Source: Sphingomonas sp. 7/4-4 (GTDB taxonomy: Bacteria > Pseudomonadota > Alphaproteobacteria > Sphingomonadales > Sphingomonadaceae). From it: DNA of 64,000 bases. A model generated the notes under the pieces. It was not told the origin of the DNA. It saw only the letters and a program-made list of their open reading frames with translations, and made no database searches. Below are positions 9,944 through 18,761 of the stretch, piece by piece; position 1 is the stretch's first letter; every line of letters starts with the position of its first letter. Location of the stretch: contig NZ_CP115960.1 of the NCBI RefSeq assembly GCF_027941955.1, forward strand, positions 310,001-374,000, read 5' to 3'. Made by a program: the position numbers and the translations under genes.

Positions 9944-10260
9944 CACAATATTCCCCTTCAAAACACGGACCCCGATGCAGCGGATGTCCAAACTCCCGGC
10001 TGACGATCGCGCCGGACTCGCCGCTTCGTCACGATTCGGTTCGGGATCGGGGAAGCGTACCAATCGACATAACCAAAGCATACCAATTGAGCGATCGGCT
10101 GATCTCTCCACACGTCGCGATAAACGTGCCTTTTGTCGTGTTTTAGGAGAGGATTGGCGTCTTCAGCCTCAAAGTGAGGCGGAGAGTTGGGCCGTGCCAG
10201 GGTGGGGTTAGGCGTAAATGGTATAGTACCAACTACGCGCCTGGAGCGCGGGCGCCGGAT
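9944..10260 (-). promoter_or_regulatory. promoter/operator region of the first TonB receptor
   Basis: 317 bases between the GntR stop and the receptor start. On the minus strand, 10058-10089 contains three spaced TTGGT elements (TTGGTATG, TTGGTTATG, TTGGTAC). At 10219-10231 there is a dyad TGGTATAGTACCA (five-base half-sites TGGTA/TACCA). GlcNAc-responsive GntR/HutC regulators such as DasR and NagR are known to bind TGGT...ACCA-type palindromes, and a GntR/UTRA gene lies immediately upstream. No coding frame is convincing here. Confidence 0.45.
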
Positions 10261-10996
10261 CTAGAGGTCGCTGAGCTCCGCGACGAAATCATAGGCGTCC
10301 CCGCGATAATAAGAGCGGGTGACCTCGGCAGGGCGGCCGTCGCGCAGAAAGGCGCGACGCTCGATCAGCAGGCCGGGATGGCCGGGGTCGACGCCCAGCA
10401 TCCGGGCGTGTTCGCCCCCGAAGGGCACGGCCCGGAGCCGCTGCAGCGCCCTCACCGGGCGATTGCCGGCTTTTTCGAGCGCGCCGTACAGCGAGTCCTG
10501 CACCACATCGACCGATGCGAGGCAGTAACCGGCGATGGTCGAGAATTCGAGCGCCATCGGCTCGTCATCCGCATAGCGGATACGCGCGAAGCGCAGCACC
10601 GGCGCGCCGGGCGAGAGACCCAGCATCATGGCCTCTTCGGGGTTCACCGTGCCGGGCGCGCGGGAGATCCAGCTGCTGCTGGCCTTGCGGCCGCGCGCCG
10701 CCATGTCTTCGGTGAACGAAGAGAGCTTGGAGAAACTTTTTCGACGCGACCGGTGACGAACGTCCCCGCGCCACGACGCCGCGTAAGCAAACCTTCCTCC
10801 ACCAACCCCACGATCGCCTTCCGCACGGTGATGCGTGCCACTTCATATTCGACGGCAAGGTCGCGTTCGGGGGAATCGCATCGCCCGGAGTGAGGATTTC
10901 GGAGCTGATTGCGTCGCGGATGATCTGCTGGAGCTGGAGGTAGAGCGGCGATGGATTGTCTGCGCGGAAACGCCCGATCTGATCCGAGAATGCCAT
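10261..10996 (-). CDS. GntR-family regulator with UTRA domain, HutC subfamily (two frameshifts)
   Basis: Transcription regulator, about 245 residues after repair. The ATG at 10996 follows GGGGAG. The N-terminal winged helix reads [15 protein letters not shown]...TPGDAIPP, then [19 protein letters not shown] after the break at 10869-10873 (five G on the plus strand where six are expected), then [18 protein letters not shown] second break at 10737-10741 (five T, six expected) leads into the UTRA effector domain (residues from about 90) with [17 protein letters not shown] and [11 protein letters not shown]. DasR/NagR-like members sense aminosugar phosphates. Its position between a TonB receptor and a GH20 gene makes control of this locus likely. 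Confidence 0.8.
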
Positions 10997-11245
10997 CAAT
11001 ACTCCCCGCCGCGCCCTCGCGGCTGTTGCCCCTCGGTTCGCCGCGACGCTATCGCAACATGCCCGATCGGGCAATGGGATGGTTGTGGATTCATATTGGT
11101 CTCTTTCTTGCCACCTCAGGATGTGAGCCGCGACGGGCCTCCCGCGGCCGCAGTAGAGCTCGCGTCGAACGCGGCTATTGTGTCGCAGGACCTATATTGG
11201 TTACATCATCGGATCGCGTCTTCGGGACGCCAGCGGGAGTAGGCG

Positions 11246-13576
11246 ATGCGGGTTCTCAGGGTGCTGCGGCTACGCCATGTCGGTTGGGCGGCGTTGCTAT
11301 GCGGTTCCTCGGTACTGGCGCAGTCCGCCGATCCGCTCCCGCTGACGCCGCTCCCGCAATCGATCGTGCACGGGACCGGCAGCATCACGATAGGGGACGG
11401 AGCGACGATCGCGGTGGTGCGGGGCGATGCCGGCGCTGAGGCTGCGGCGCGCGTGCTGACGGCGCACGTGAAGGTCGAGCGTGGGCTCACGCTGGCGACT
11501 CGCGAGGGCGACGGTACGATCACCCTGGTCCGCGATGCATCGGTGCAAGGGGACGAGGCCTATCGCCTGGTAGTAAACGCCCGGGGCATCCGCATCAGCG
11601 CTTCGGGCGATCGCGGTTTACTCTACGGCGCAATGACGGTGGCGCAGTTGCTCAGCCCCGATCGGGCTTTCGGCAAGCCGGTCAAGGTGCCGGCGGTGAC
11701 GATCGAGGATGCGCCGCGCTTCGGCTGGCGCGGGCTGATGCTGGATCCGGTGCGTCACTTTCAGCCGATCGAATCGATCTACGCCGTGGTCGATCAGATG
11801 GCATCGGTGAAGCTCAACACGCTGCACCTGCATCTCACCGACGACCAGGGCTGGCGCTTCGAGGTAAAGCGCTATCCCAAGCTCACCGAAGTGGGCGGCT
11901 GGCGCATCCCGCCGTCGACCGGCGGGGCGCCGGGGCCCAAGGTCGGCGGCTTCTACACGCAGGAGCAACTGAAGGCGCTGGTCGTCTATGCCGCCGAACG
12001 CGGAATCACGATCGTTCCGGAGATCAATCTGCCGGGCCATGCCCAGGCGCTCGTCGCCGCCTATCCCGAGCTCGGTGTTTTCGGCGACCAGCCGGAAGTA
12101 TCGCATGATTGGGGCGTCAATCCCTATCTGTTCGATCCCGGATCCAAGGGCATCGCCTTCGTCAAGGAAGCGCTCGACGAAGTGATGGCGGTATTCCCCG
12201 GCACCTATATCCATCTCGGCGGCGACGAGGCGGTCAAGGACCAGTGGGAACGCTCGCCCCGCGTTCAGGCGCAGATCAAGGCGCTGGGACTCGAGAACGA
12301 GAACCAGCTGCAGAGCTGGATGGTCGATGAATTCGGCAAGTATCTGGCGAGCAAGGGGCGGCGGCTGATCGGCTGGGACGAGATCTTGGAAGGCGGGCTG
12401 CCTCCCTCGGCTTCGATCATGTCGTGGCGCGGCGAAAAGGGCGCGGTCGAGGCCGCCAACCAGAATCACGACGTGGTGCTGACGCCGGCGCCGACTCTGT
12501 ATCTCGACAGCCTGCAAAGCGATCGCAGCGACGAGCCGCCGGGGCGGCTGTCGATCCAGACGCTCGCCGACGTTTACAAATACGAGCCGATGCCGGCGGG
12601 GATCGACGCCGAGAAGGCGAAGCATGTGCTCGGCGCGCAGGGCAATGCGTGGAGCGAATATCTGGCGACGCCCTATCAGGTGCAGCACATGATCTTCCCG
12701 CGCGCCGCGGCGATTGCCGAGATCACCTGGTCGGCGAAGGAGAAGCGCGATTTCCCGAGCTTCCTGACCCGGATCGACCCGCAGATCCAGCGCTGGCGCC
12801 GCTCGGGGGTGGAGGTCGCCGACAGCGCGTTTGCGGTGGGTTTCCAGCTTCAAGGCACGCGCGGCGAGGCACTGCGCGCCAACCGGGCGAGCGTCGCGCT
12901 GTCGACGCAAGCGCCCTATGGCACGATCCGCTACACACTCGATGGCAAGGTCCCGACGGCCAAATCGCCGCTGTACAAGGCGCCGTTGTCGCTGAAGCCG
13001 GGCGTAACGATTGAGGCCGCCGCGTTCGACACCGCGGGCAATCCAACCGCGCAGCCGCGTAGCTTCGACACCGGCCGCGCTGCATTGCTCACCCGGACGA
13101 GCTCGGAACTGGTCGCCTGTCCGCGCGGCGCCTTCGGCCTGCGCGTACCGCTGACGTCGGAATCGCCCGAGAATACCCCGGCGTTCAACGTCAATCTGTT
13201 CGACACGTGCAGCGCCTATCCGGCGGCACCGCTCGACGTGGCGAAGAGTTTCTCCGTCGATGTCGCCCGGCTGGCGCGGCATTACGGGCTCGCGCATGAA
13301 GCCAAGGCGCTGCGCTCGCATTTCAACGTAACCACTTATGGTGAGCTGGTGATCTCCGCGCGCTGTATCGCCGCAGCCGGAGACAAGACGATCAAACCGA
13401 TCGTCGTCGCCAGCTTCCCGTTGCCCGATCCGAAAACCGCTCCGACGCGGTTCAGCTTTTCAGGCACATTGCCGGCGATGGCGGGGGACGAGGATCTGTG
13501 CTTCCAGTTCACTTCGCCGCTTTCCGACCCGTTCTATGCGGTCGAGCGTGCCACGCTGAGCGAGGCCGCGAAGTGA
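11246..13576 (+). CDS. secreted beta-N-acetylhexosaminidase, GH20
   Basis: Removes terminal GlcNAc or GalNAc from glycans by substrate-assisted catalysis. 776 residues with GGGAG upstream of the ATG. A signal peptide ends near VLAQS. A GH20b domain (~25-150) precedes the catalytic barrel (FGWRGLMLDPVRHF; LHLHLTDDQGWR; HLGGDEA with the Asp327-Glu328 catalytic pair; WDEILEGG; GAQGNAWSEY). An Ig-like chitobiase domain follows (~540-620), and then a ~150-residue tail with three Cys (ELVACPRG, FDTCSAY, SARCIAAAG) whose role I do not know. First gene of a plus-strand glycosidase cluster; its stop overlaps the next start. Divergent from the GntR gene. Confidence 0.93.
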   Translation: MRVLRVLRLRHVGWAALLCGSSVLAQSADPLPLTPLPQSIVHGTGSITIGDGATIAVVRGDAGAEAAARVLTAHVKVERGLTLATREGDGTITLVRDASVQGDEAYRLVVNARGIRISASGDRGLLYGAMTVAQLLSPDRAFGKPVKVPAVTIEDAPRFGWRGLMLDPVRHFQPIESIYAVVDQMASVKLNTLHLHLTDDQGWRFEVKRYPKLTEVGGWRIPPSTGGAPGPKVGGFYTQEQLKALVVYAAERGITIVPEINLPGHAQALVAAYPELGVFGDQPEVSHDWGVNPYLFDPGSKGIAFVKEALDEVMAVFPGTYIHLGGDEAVKDQWERSPRVQAQIKALGLENENQLQSWMVDEFGKYLASKGRRLIGWDEILEGGLPPSASIMSWRGEKGAVEAANQNHDVVLTPAPTLYLDSLQSDRSDEPPGRLSIQTLADVYKYEPMPAGIDAEKAKHVLGAQGNAWSEYLATPYQVQHMIFPRAAAIAEITWSAKEKRDFPSFLTRIDPQIQRWRRSGVEVADSAFAVGFQLQGTRGEALRANRASVALSTQAPYGTIRYTLDGKVPTAKSPLYKAPLSLKPGVTIEAAAFDTAGNPTAQPRSFDTGRAALLTRTSSELVACPRGAFGLRVPLTSESPENTPAFNVNLFDTCSAYPAAPLDVAKSFSVDVARLARHYGLAHEAKALRSHFNVTTYGELVISARCIAAAGDKTIKPIVVASFPLPDPKTAPTRFSFSGTLPAMAGDEDLCFQFTSPLSDPFYAVERATLSEAAK

Positions 13577-16164
13577 AAGCGCGCGCACTTGCATTGTTGC
13601 CCGCGCTTTTCGCCAGCGTCGCCGCCTGGGCGGCGCCGCGCGAGACGGTTTCGCTCGACGGCGCGTGGGAAGTGCGGATCGATCCTGCCGACGAAACGGC
13701 GAAGGCGCACCCGAAGGAGGCGCAATGGTTCCCCGCGCGCGTGCCCGGCAGCGTCCAGCAGGATTTGATTGCCGCCGGCCGCGTCCCCGATCCGTTCAAG
13801 GGGATCAACGAAGCAAGGATCCAATGGGCGGGGCTGACCAGCTGGCAGTTCCGGCGCGTGATCGAGGTGACGCCCGCGATGCTGGCGCGCGACCATGTCG
13901 AGCTGGTGTTCGATGGGCTCGATACCTTCGCGAGCGTGTCGCTGAACGGTAAGCAATTGCTCGCAGCCGACAACGCGCATCGCCGATGGCGGGTCGACGC
14001 AAAGGGCGTGTTGAAGACTGGCCGCAACGAACTGATCGTCCGCATCGCCTCGCCGATCCGCACGCTCCAGCCGATGGTGCTGGCCGAGGCCAATCCGCTG
14101 CCAGGCGAATATGATTCTGCATTTGGCGACGAGCCCAAGGGCAAGCAGACTTCGCCGTACATCCGCAAACCCAAATACCAGTATAGCTGGGACTGGGGCC
14201 CGCGGCTGGTCAATATCGGCGTGTGGCGGCCGGTGCGGATCGAGGCGTGGGACGAAGCGCGGATCGACGGTTTTCGCGTTGATCAGGAAGCGCTCAACGA
14301 CGCGGAGGCGCGGCTGGTAGCGCACTGGCGGATCGTCGCGGGCGCTCCCGCTAACGTGACGTTGCGCGCGCGTGTGACCGGGCCGGACGGCAAGCAAGTC
14401 GAGGTCAGCCGGTCCGCCAGCCTCGTCGCGGGCGAGAATTGGGTCAGTGCACCGCTGACGGTCGAGAAGCCGCAACGCTGGTGGCCCGCCGGCTATGGCG
14501 CGCAGCCGCTTTACGCGGTCGAGGCGACGCTCGATGCCGGCGGCGCGACCGAAGACCGGGTGATCCAGCGGATCGGTCTGCGCACCACCGAGTTCATCCG
14601 CAAGGACGGCAGCTTCGGCTTCCGGATCAACGGCGTGCCGATCTTCGCCAAGGGCGCCAACCTGATCCCGTTCGACAATTTCCCGTCGCGGGTGGGCGAG
14701 GCGCAGATGCGCCAGATCCTGACCAGCGCGCGCGACGCTAACATGAACATGATCCGCGTCTGGGGTGGCGGCTATTATCTCGACGATGCCTTCTACAGAA
14801 CGGCCGACGAGATGGGCCTGATGATCTGGCAGGACTTCATGTTCGGCGGATCGATCACGCCGCCCGACGCGGCGTTCCGCGAGAATGTCCGGGTCGAGGC
14901 CGAGGAACAGGTCGAGCGGCTCCAGCCGCATCCGTCGGTGGTCGGCTGGGCCGGCGGCAACGAAGTGCTGTCCGGGTGGGAAAACTGGTCCGATCGCAAG
15001 GCGTTCAAGAAGCGCATCGGCGCCGACGAGCAGGAACGGATCGGCACGGGCATGGCGGTGCTGTTCGATCGGGTGCTGCGCGAGGCAGTGACCAAAAACG
15101 CGCCGGGCACGCCCTATTGGCCCGGTTCGCCCTCGAGCGACTATGAAGGCCCGACCGACACGGACAAGGATGGCGACCGCCATTTCTGGGACGTTTGGTC
15201 GGGATCCAAGCCGGTCGAGCGCTATCTCGATTCATGCCCGCGCTTCATGTCCGAATATGGCTTCCAGGGAATGCCCGATCTGTCGACGATCCGCGGCTTC
15301 GCGGGCAAGGGCCCGCTCGCGATCGATAGCCCGGTGCTCAAGGCGCACCAGAAGTTCCTGGCGGGCGAGGGCAATGCGCGGCTCCAGCTCTATCTCGATC
15401 AAAGACTGCGCAAGCCGAAGGACTTCGCCGACCTCGTCTATCTGACGCAGGTCAATCAGGCGCAGGCGATCGACATGGCGGCGCGGCACCACCGCGGCTG
15501 TCGTCCGGTGACCTTGGGCTCGCTCTATTGGCAGCTCAACGACACTTGGCCGGCGATCTCGTGGGCGAGCGTGGATTATGAAGGCCAATGGAAGTTGCTC
15601 CATTATGCCGCGCGCCGCTTCTTCGCGCCGCAGGCGATCGTTGCCGAGCACAAGGACGGCGCTACCCGCGTGGCGCTGGTCTCGGATGCAACGACACCCA
15701 TCGCCGCCGAATGGCGCGTCCGCGCGTTCGACATGGCCGGCAAGGCGCTCCGCACGAGAGGCGCGGTGGTCACGCTCGAGCCGCTGGGAGCGCAGGAGGC
15801 GGCGAGCATCGCCGACGCCGAATTGTTCGCGGGTGCCGACGCCAAGGCGAGCTTCGCGGTCGCCGAGTTGCTGATCGACGGGCGCAGCGTCTCGCGCACG
15901 ATCGTCGAGCGCGCGCTGCCCAAGGACATGGCCTATCCAGCGCCTGCGCTGATCACGCGTTGGGAGGGCAAGCGGGTGACGATCACGGCGGGCTCGCTCG
16001 CCCGCGCCGTAATGCTCGATTTCGGCGATCTGGCGGCGCAGCCGAGCGATGACGGTTTCGACTTGCTCGCCGGCGAGAGCGTGACGATTGACGTGGGTTC
16101 CGATGCCTCTGCCGCCGCGCTCAAGCGCGCGCTGACGCTCCGCACCTTGGGACCGCAGCGATGA
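13573..16164 (+). CDS. secreted beta-mannosidase, GH2
   Basis: Releases beta-linked mannose, for example from the core of N-glycans or from mannan fragments. The GTG at 13573 overlaps the GH20 stop (GTGA) and gives a clean signal peptide (KARALALLPALFASVAAWAA); 863 residues. Domain order is a GH2 sugar-binding sandwich (SLDGAWEVRIDP...), an immunoglobulin-like sandwich, then a TIM barrel. WAGGNE supplies the acid/base Glu464 and FMSEYGFQGMP the nucleophile Glu561. KYQYSWDWGPRL and WWPAGYG are typical of beta-mannosidases rather than beta-galactosidases. The stop overlaps the GH3 start as ATGA. Confidence 0.9.
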   Translation: MKARALALLPALFASVAAWAAPRETVSLDGAWEVRIDPADETAKAHPKEAQWFPARVPGSVQQDLIAAGRVPDPFKGINEARIQWAGLTSWQFRRVIEVTPAMLARDHVELVFDGLDTFASVSLNGKQLLAADNAHRRWRVDAKGVLKTGRNELIVRIASPIRTLQPMVLAEANPLPGEYDSAFGDEPKGKQTSPYIRKPKYQYSWDWGPRLVNIGVWRPVRIEAWDEARIDGFRVDQEALNDAEARLVAHWRIVAGAPANVTLRARVTGPDGKQVEVSRSASLVAGENWVSAPLTVEKPQRWWPAGYGAQPLYAVEATLDAGGATEDRVIQRIGLRTTEFIRKDGSFGFRINGVPIFAKGANLIPFDNFPSRVGEAQMRQILTSARDANMNMIRVWGGGYYLDDAFYRTADEMGLMIWQDFMFGGSITPPDAAFRENVRVEAEEQVERLQPHPSVVGWAGGNEVLSGWENWSDRKAFKKRIGADEQERIGTGMAVLFDRVLREAVTKNAPGTPYWPGSPSSDYEGPTDTDKDGDRHFWDVWSGSKPVERYLDSCPRFMSEYGFQGMPDLSTIRGFAGKGPLAIDSPVLKAHQKFLAGEGNARLQLYLDQRLRKPKDFADLVYLTQVNQAQAIDMAARHHRGCRPVTLGSLYWQLNDTWPAISWASVDYEGQWKLLHYAARRFFAPQAIVAEHKDGATRVALVSDATTPIAAEWRVRAFDMAGKALRTRGAVVTLEPLGAQEAASIADAELFAGADAKASFAVAELLIDGRSVSRTIVERALPKDMAYPAPALITRWEGKRVTITAGSLARAVMLDFGDLAAQPSDDGFDLLAGESVTIDVGSDASAAALKRALTLRTLGPQR

Positions 16165-18725
16165 TCCTTCCGTTCCTGCTCGCCGGTGCCGAGCCCGACC
16201 CCGACGCAGTAGCCAAAGCGATCGCCACGATGACCGTCGAGGAGAAAGCAGCGCAGCTCCAGAGCACTGCGCCTGCCGACACCGAGGCCGAAATCCCGGC
16301 CTATGACTGGTGGAACGAGGGGCTGCACGGGCTGGCGCGCAACGGCTACGCCACCGTCTTTCCACAGGCGGTCGGGCTGGCGGCGACATGGGACAGCGCG
16401 CTGATGCAGCGCGTCGGCGACGTGGTGGCGACCGAGGCGCGGGCGAAGTTCAACGCGCGTCCAATTGGCGCCGATCGGCGGATTTATGAGGGACTGACGA
16501 TCTGGTCGCCCAACATCAACATCTTCCGCGATCCGCGCTGGGGGCGGGGGCAGGAGACTTATGGCGAGGACCCGTATCTGACGGGGCATCTCGGCGTCGC
16601 TTTCATCCAGGGGATGCAAGGTCCCGACCCGGCGCATCCCAAGGTGATCGCTACCCCCAAGCATTTTGCCGTGCACAGCGGCCCTGAAGCCGGGCGCGAC
16701 GGCTTCGACGTCGATCCGAGCCCGCAGGATCTGGAATCGACCTATCTCCCCGCGTTCCGGCTCGCGGTGACCGAAGGCAAGGCACGCTCGGTGATGTGCG
16801 CGTATAATTCGATCCACGGTGTGCCGGTCTGCGCGCTGCCCTCGCTGATGATCGATCGGCTGCGCGGTGACTGGGGGTTTCGCGGCTTAACCGTCTCGGA
16901 CTGCGATGCCGTGGCCAACATTCATCTGTTCCACCATTACCGGCTCGACGGCGCGGCGGCGGCGGCGGCGGCGCTCAGGGGCGGCAACGACCTCAATTGC
17001 GGATCGGCTTATGCCGCGCTCCCGCAGGCAGTGAAGCGCGGGCTGGTGACCGAGGCCGAGATCGACACCGCGCTGACCCGCGCCCTCTCTGCCCGGCAGG
17101 CGCTCGGCACCTTGTTCGGCGCGGAAAGCCCGTGGAACCGGATCGCGCCGAGCGAAGTCGGCACGCCCGCGCACCGCGCGCTGGCGCTGGAGGCGGCACG
17201 CAAGGCGATCGTGCTGCTCAAGAACGATGCCGGCCGGCTGCCGCTCGCCAAGGGCAGCCGCATCGCGGTGATCGGCGCCGATGCCGACGATCTGAATATA
17301 CTCGAAGCCAATTACCATGGCACGGCGAAGGATCCGGTGACCCCGCTGGAGGGCATCCGCCGCCAGTTCGGCGCGGCGAATGTGCGTTATGCCCAAGGCT
17401 CGATATTGGCCGACGGCGCGCCGGTGGTGGTGCCCGAGACGGCGCTCGTCGCGGACGGCAAGCCGGGGCTGAAGGCGGAGTATTTCGCGAGCTCCACCGT
17501 GACGGGCACGCCCGCGGCCGTCCGGCAGGATCGCCGGATCGACTTCAACTATACCCGCGCCGCGCCCTTGCCCGAACTCGATGCCAAGGGTTTCGCGGTC
17601 CGCTGGACCGGCCAGCTCGTGCCGCCGGGCCCGGGCCGCTACACGCTGGCGATCGACCTGCCGGCCTGCTGGAAGGACTGCACCAGGCACGACGCGATGC
17701 GGCTGTGGATCGACGGCAAGCCGCTCCATCAGGGGCTGCTCGGCAAGGCGCGCGTCGAAGTCCCGCTGGTGAGCGATGGACGGCGCCACAGCTTCCGTCT
17801 CGAGCTCGACCATCACGGCGAGGACGAAGGCATCAGGCTGTTGTGGCTTCCACCGGCCGAACCCTTGCTCGAACAGGCGGTCGCGGCGGCACGGGATTCG
17901 GACGTGGTGGTCGCTGTGCTCGGCCTCTCGCCCGATCTCGAGGGCGAGGCACTGCAGGTCAGCGTCCCCGGATTCGTCGGCGGCGACCGGACAGACGTCG
18001 CGTTGCCGCTGGCGCAGCAGCGGCTGCTTCAGGCGCTCCGCGATACCGGCAAACCGGTGGTGCTGGTGCTGACCAGCGGCAGCGCGGTGGCAGTGGATCC
18101 GGCGATGGCCGACGCGATCCTCACCGCATGGTATCCGGGCGAGGCGGGCGGCACTGCGATCGCCGAGACACTGGCCGGGCTCAACAACCCTTCGGGGCGC
18201 CTGCCGGTCACCTTCTACAAGACCACTTCAGATCTGCCGGCCTTCGTCGATTACGGGATGAAGGAGCGCACCTATCGGTTCTTCACCGGCACGCCGCTTT
18301 GGGGCTTCGGCCACGGGCTGAGCTATACCAATTTCGCTTATGCCGGGCTGGAGGCGAAGGGCGCGAGTACCGCCGCTCCGGTCGAGATTCAGGTAATGGT
18401 GCGCAATAGCGGCGCGCGGGCGGGCGAGGAGGTCGTGCAGGCCTATCTGGTGCCGCCGGCGGCGAAGGGCGGCGCGACGCTGACTACGCCGGTGCTCCAG
18501 CGCCAGCTGGTCGGCTTCCGCCGCGTGGCCTTGGCGCCGGGAAAGGCGCAGACGCTGCATTTCGCGCTCGATCGGCGCAGCATCAGCACCGTCGCCCGCG
18601 ACGGCACGCGCCGCGTGGTGCCCGGCGCTTATCGGCTCTGGGTGGGCGGCGGCCAGCCCGGCGACGGGCCCGGTCAATGGGCCGACTTCACACTGAGTGG
18701 GGATGCGCTGGAACTGCCGAAATAG
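16161..18725 (+). CDS. GH3 beta-glycosidase with PA14 insert (beta-xylosidase/glucosidase type)
   Basis: Exo-acting retaining glycosidase of 854 residues. Motifs in order: YDWWNEGLHGLARNG, the (alpha/beta)8 domain with DPRWGRGQETYGEDP, KHFAVHSGPE, and the nucleophile Asp247 in VSDCDAV. A PA14 domain (~435-560; KAEYFASS...) is inserted in the second domain, and an FnIII-like end follows (...FAYAGLEAKG..., GEEVVQAYL). SDCDA and the WNEGLHG opening are common in bacterial beta-xylosidase/arabinosidase-like GH3 enzymes. The N-terminus (MILPFLLAGA) is only a short hydrophobic stretch, so export is uncertain. It overlaps the GH2 stop and is therefore translationally coupled. Confidence 0.88.
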   Translation: MILPFLLAGAEPDPDAVAKAIATMTVEEKAAQLQSTAPADTEAEIPAYDWWNEGLHGLARNGYATVFPQAVGLAATWDSALMQRVGDVVATEARAKFNARPIGADRRIYEGLTIWSPNINIFRDPRWGRGQETYGEDPYLTGHLGVAFIQGMQGPDPAHPKVIATPKHFAVHSGPEAGRDGFDVDPSPQDLESTYLPAFRLAVTEGKARSVMCAYNSIHGVPVCALPSLMIDRLRGDWGFRGLTVSDCDAVANIHLFHHYRLDGAAAAAAALRGGNDLNCGSAYAALPQAVKRGLVTEAEIDTALTRALSARQALGTLFGAESPWNRIAPSEVGTPAHRALALEAARKAIVLLKNDAGRLPLAKGSRIAVIGADADDLNILEANYHGTAKDPVTPLEGIRRQFGAANVRYAQGSILADGAPVVVPETALVADGKPGLKAEYFASSTVTGTPAAVRQDRRIDFNYTRAAPLPELDAKGFAVRWTGQLVPPGPGRYTLAIDLPACWKDCTRHDAMRLWIDGKPLHQGLLGKARVEVPLVSDGRRHSFRLELDHHGEDEGIRLLWLPPAEPLLEQAVAAARDSDVVVAVLGLSPDLEGEALQVSVPGFVGGDRTDVALPLAQQRLLQALRDTGKPVVLVLTSGSAVAVDPAMADAILTAWYPGEAGGTAIAETLAGLNNPSGRLPVTFYKTTSDLPAFVDYGMKERTYRFFTGTPLWGFGHGLSYTNFAYAGLEAKGASTAAPVEIQVMVRNSGARAGEEVVQAYLVPPAAKGGATLTTPVLQRQLVGFRRVALAPGKAQTLHFALDRRSISTVARDGTRRVVPGAYRLWVGGGQPGDGPGQWADFTLSGDALELPK

Positions 18726-18761
18726 CGCACTGGACGAAACACGATATCGAAGAGGATCCGC

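Noticed and set aside
6779-10003. A 1074-codon plus-strand open frame
   Set aside because: It is the antisense of the TonB receptor gene. Its product is Arg/Asp/Glu-rich with no fold or motif, and the minus strand encodes a full, recognisable receptor.
12424-13014. Plus-strand 196-codon frame inside the GH20 gene
   Set aside because: Overlaps the catalytic and Ig-like regions of a conserved enzyme in another frame; no independent support.
11618-13321. A 567-codon minus-strand open frame
   Set aside because: Antisense to the GH20 gene, which has all catalytic motifs.
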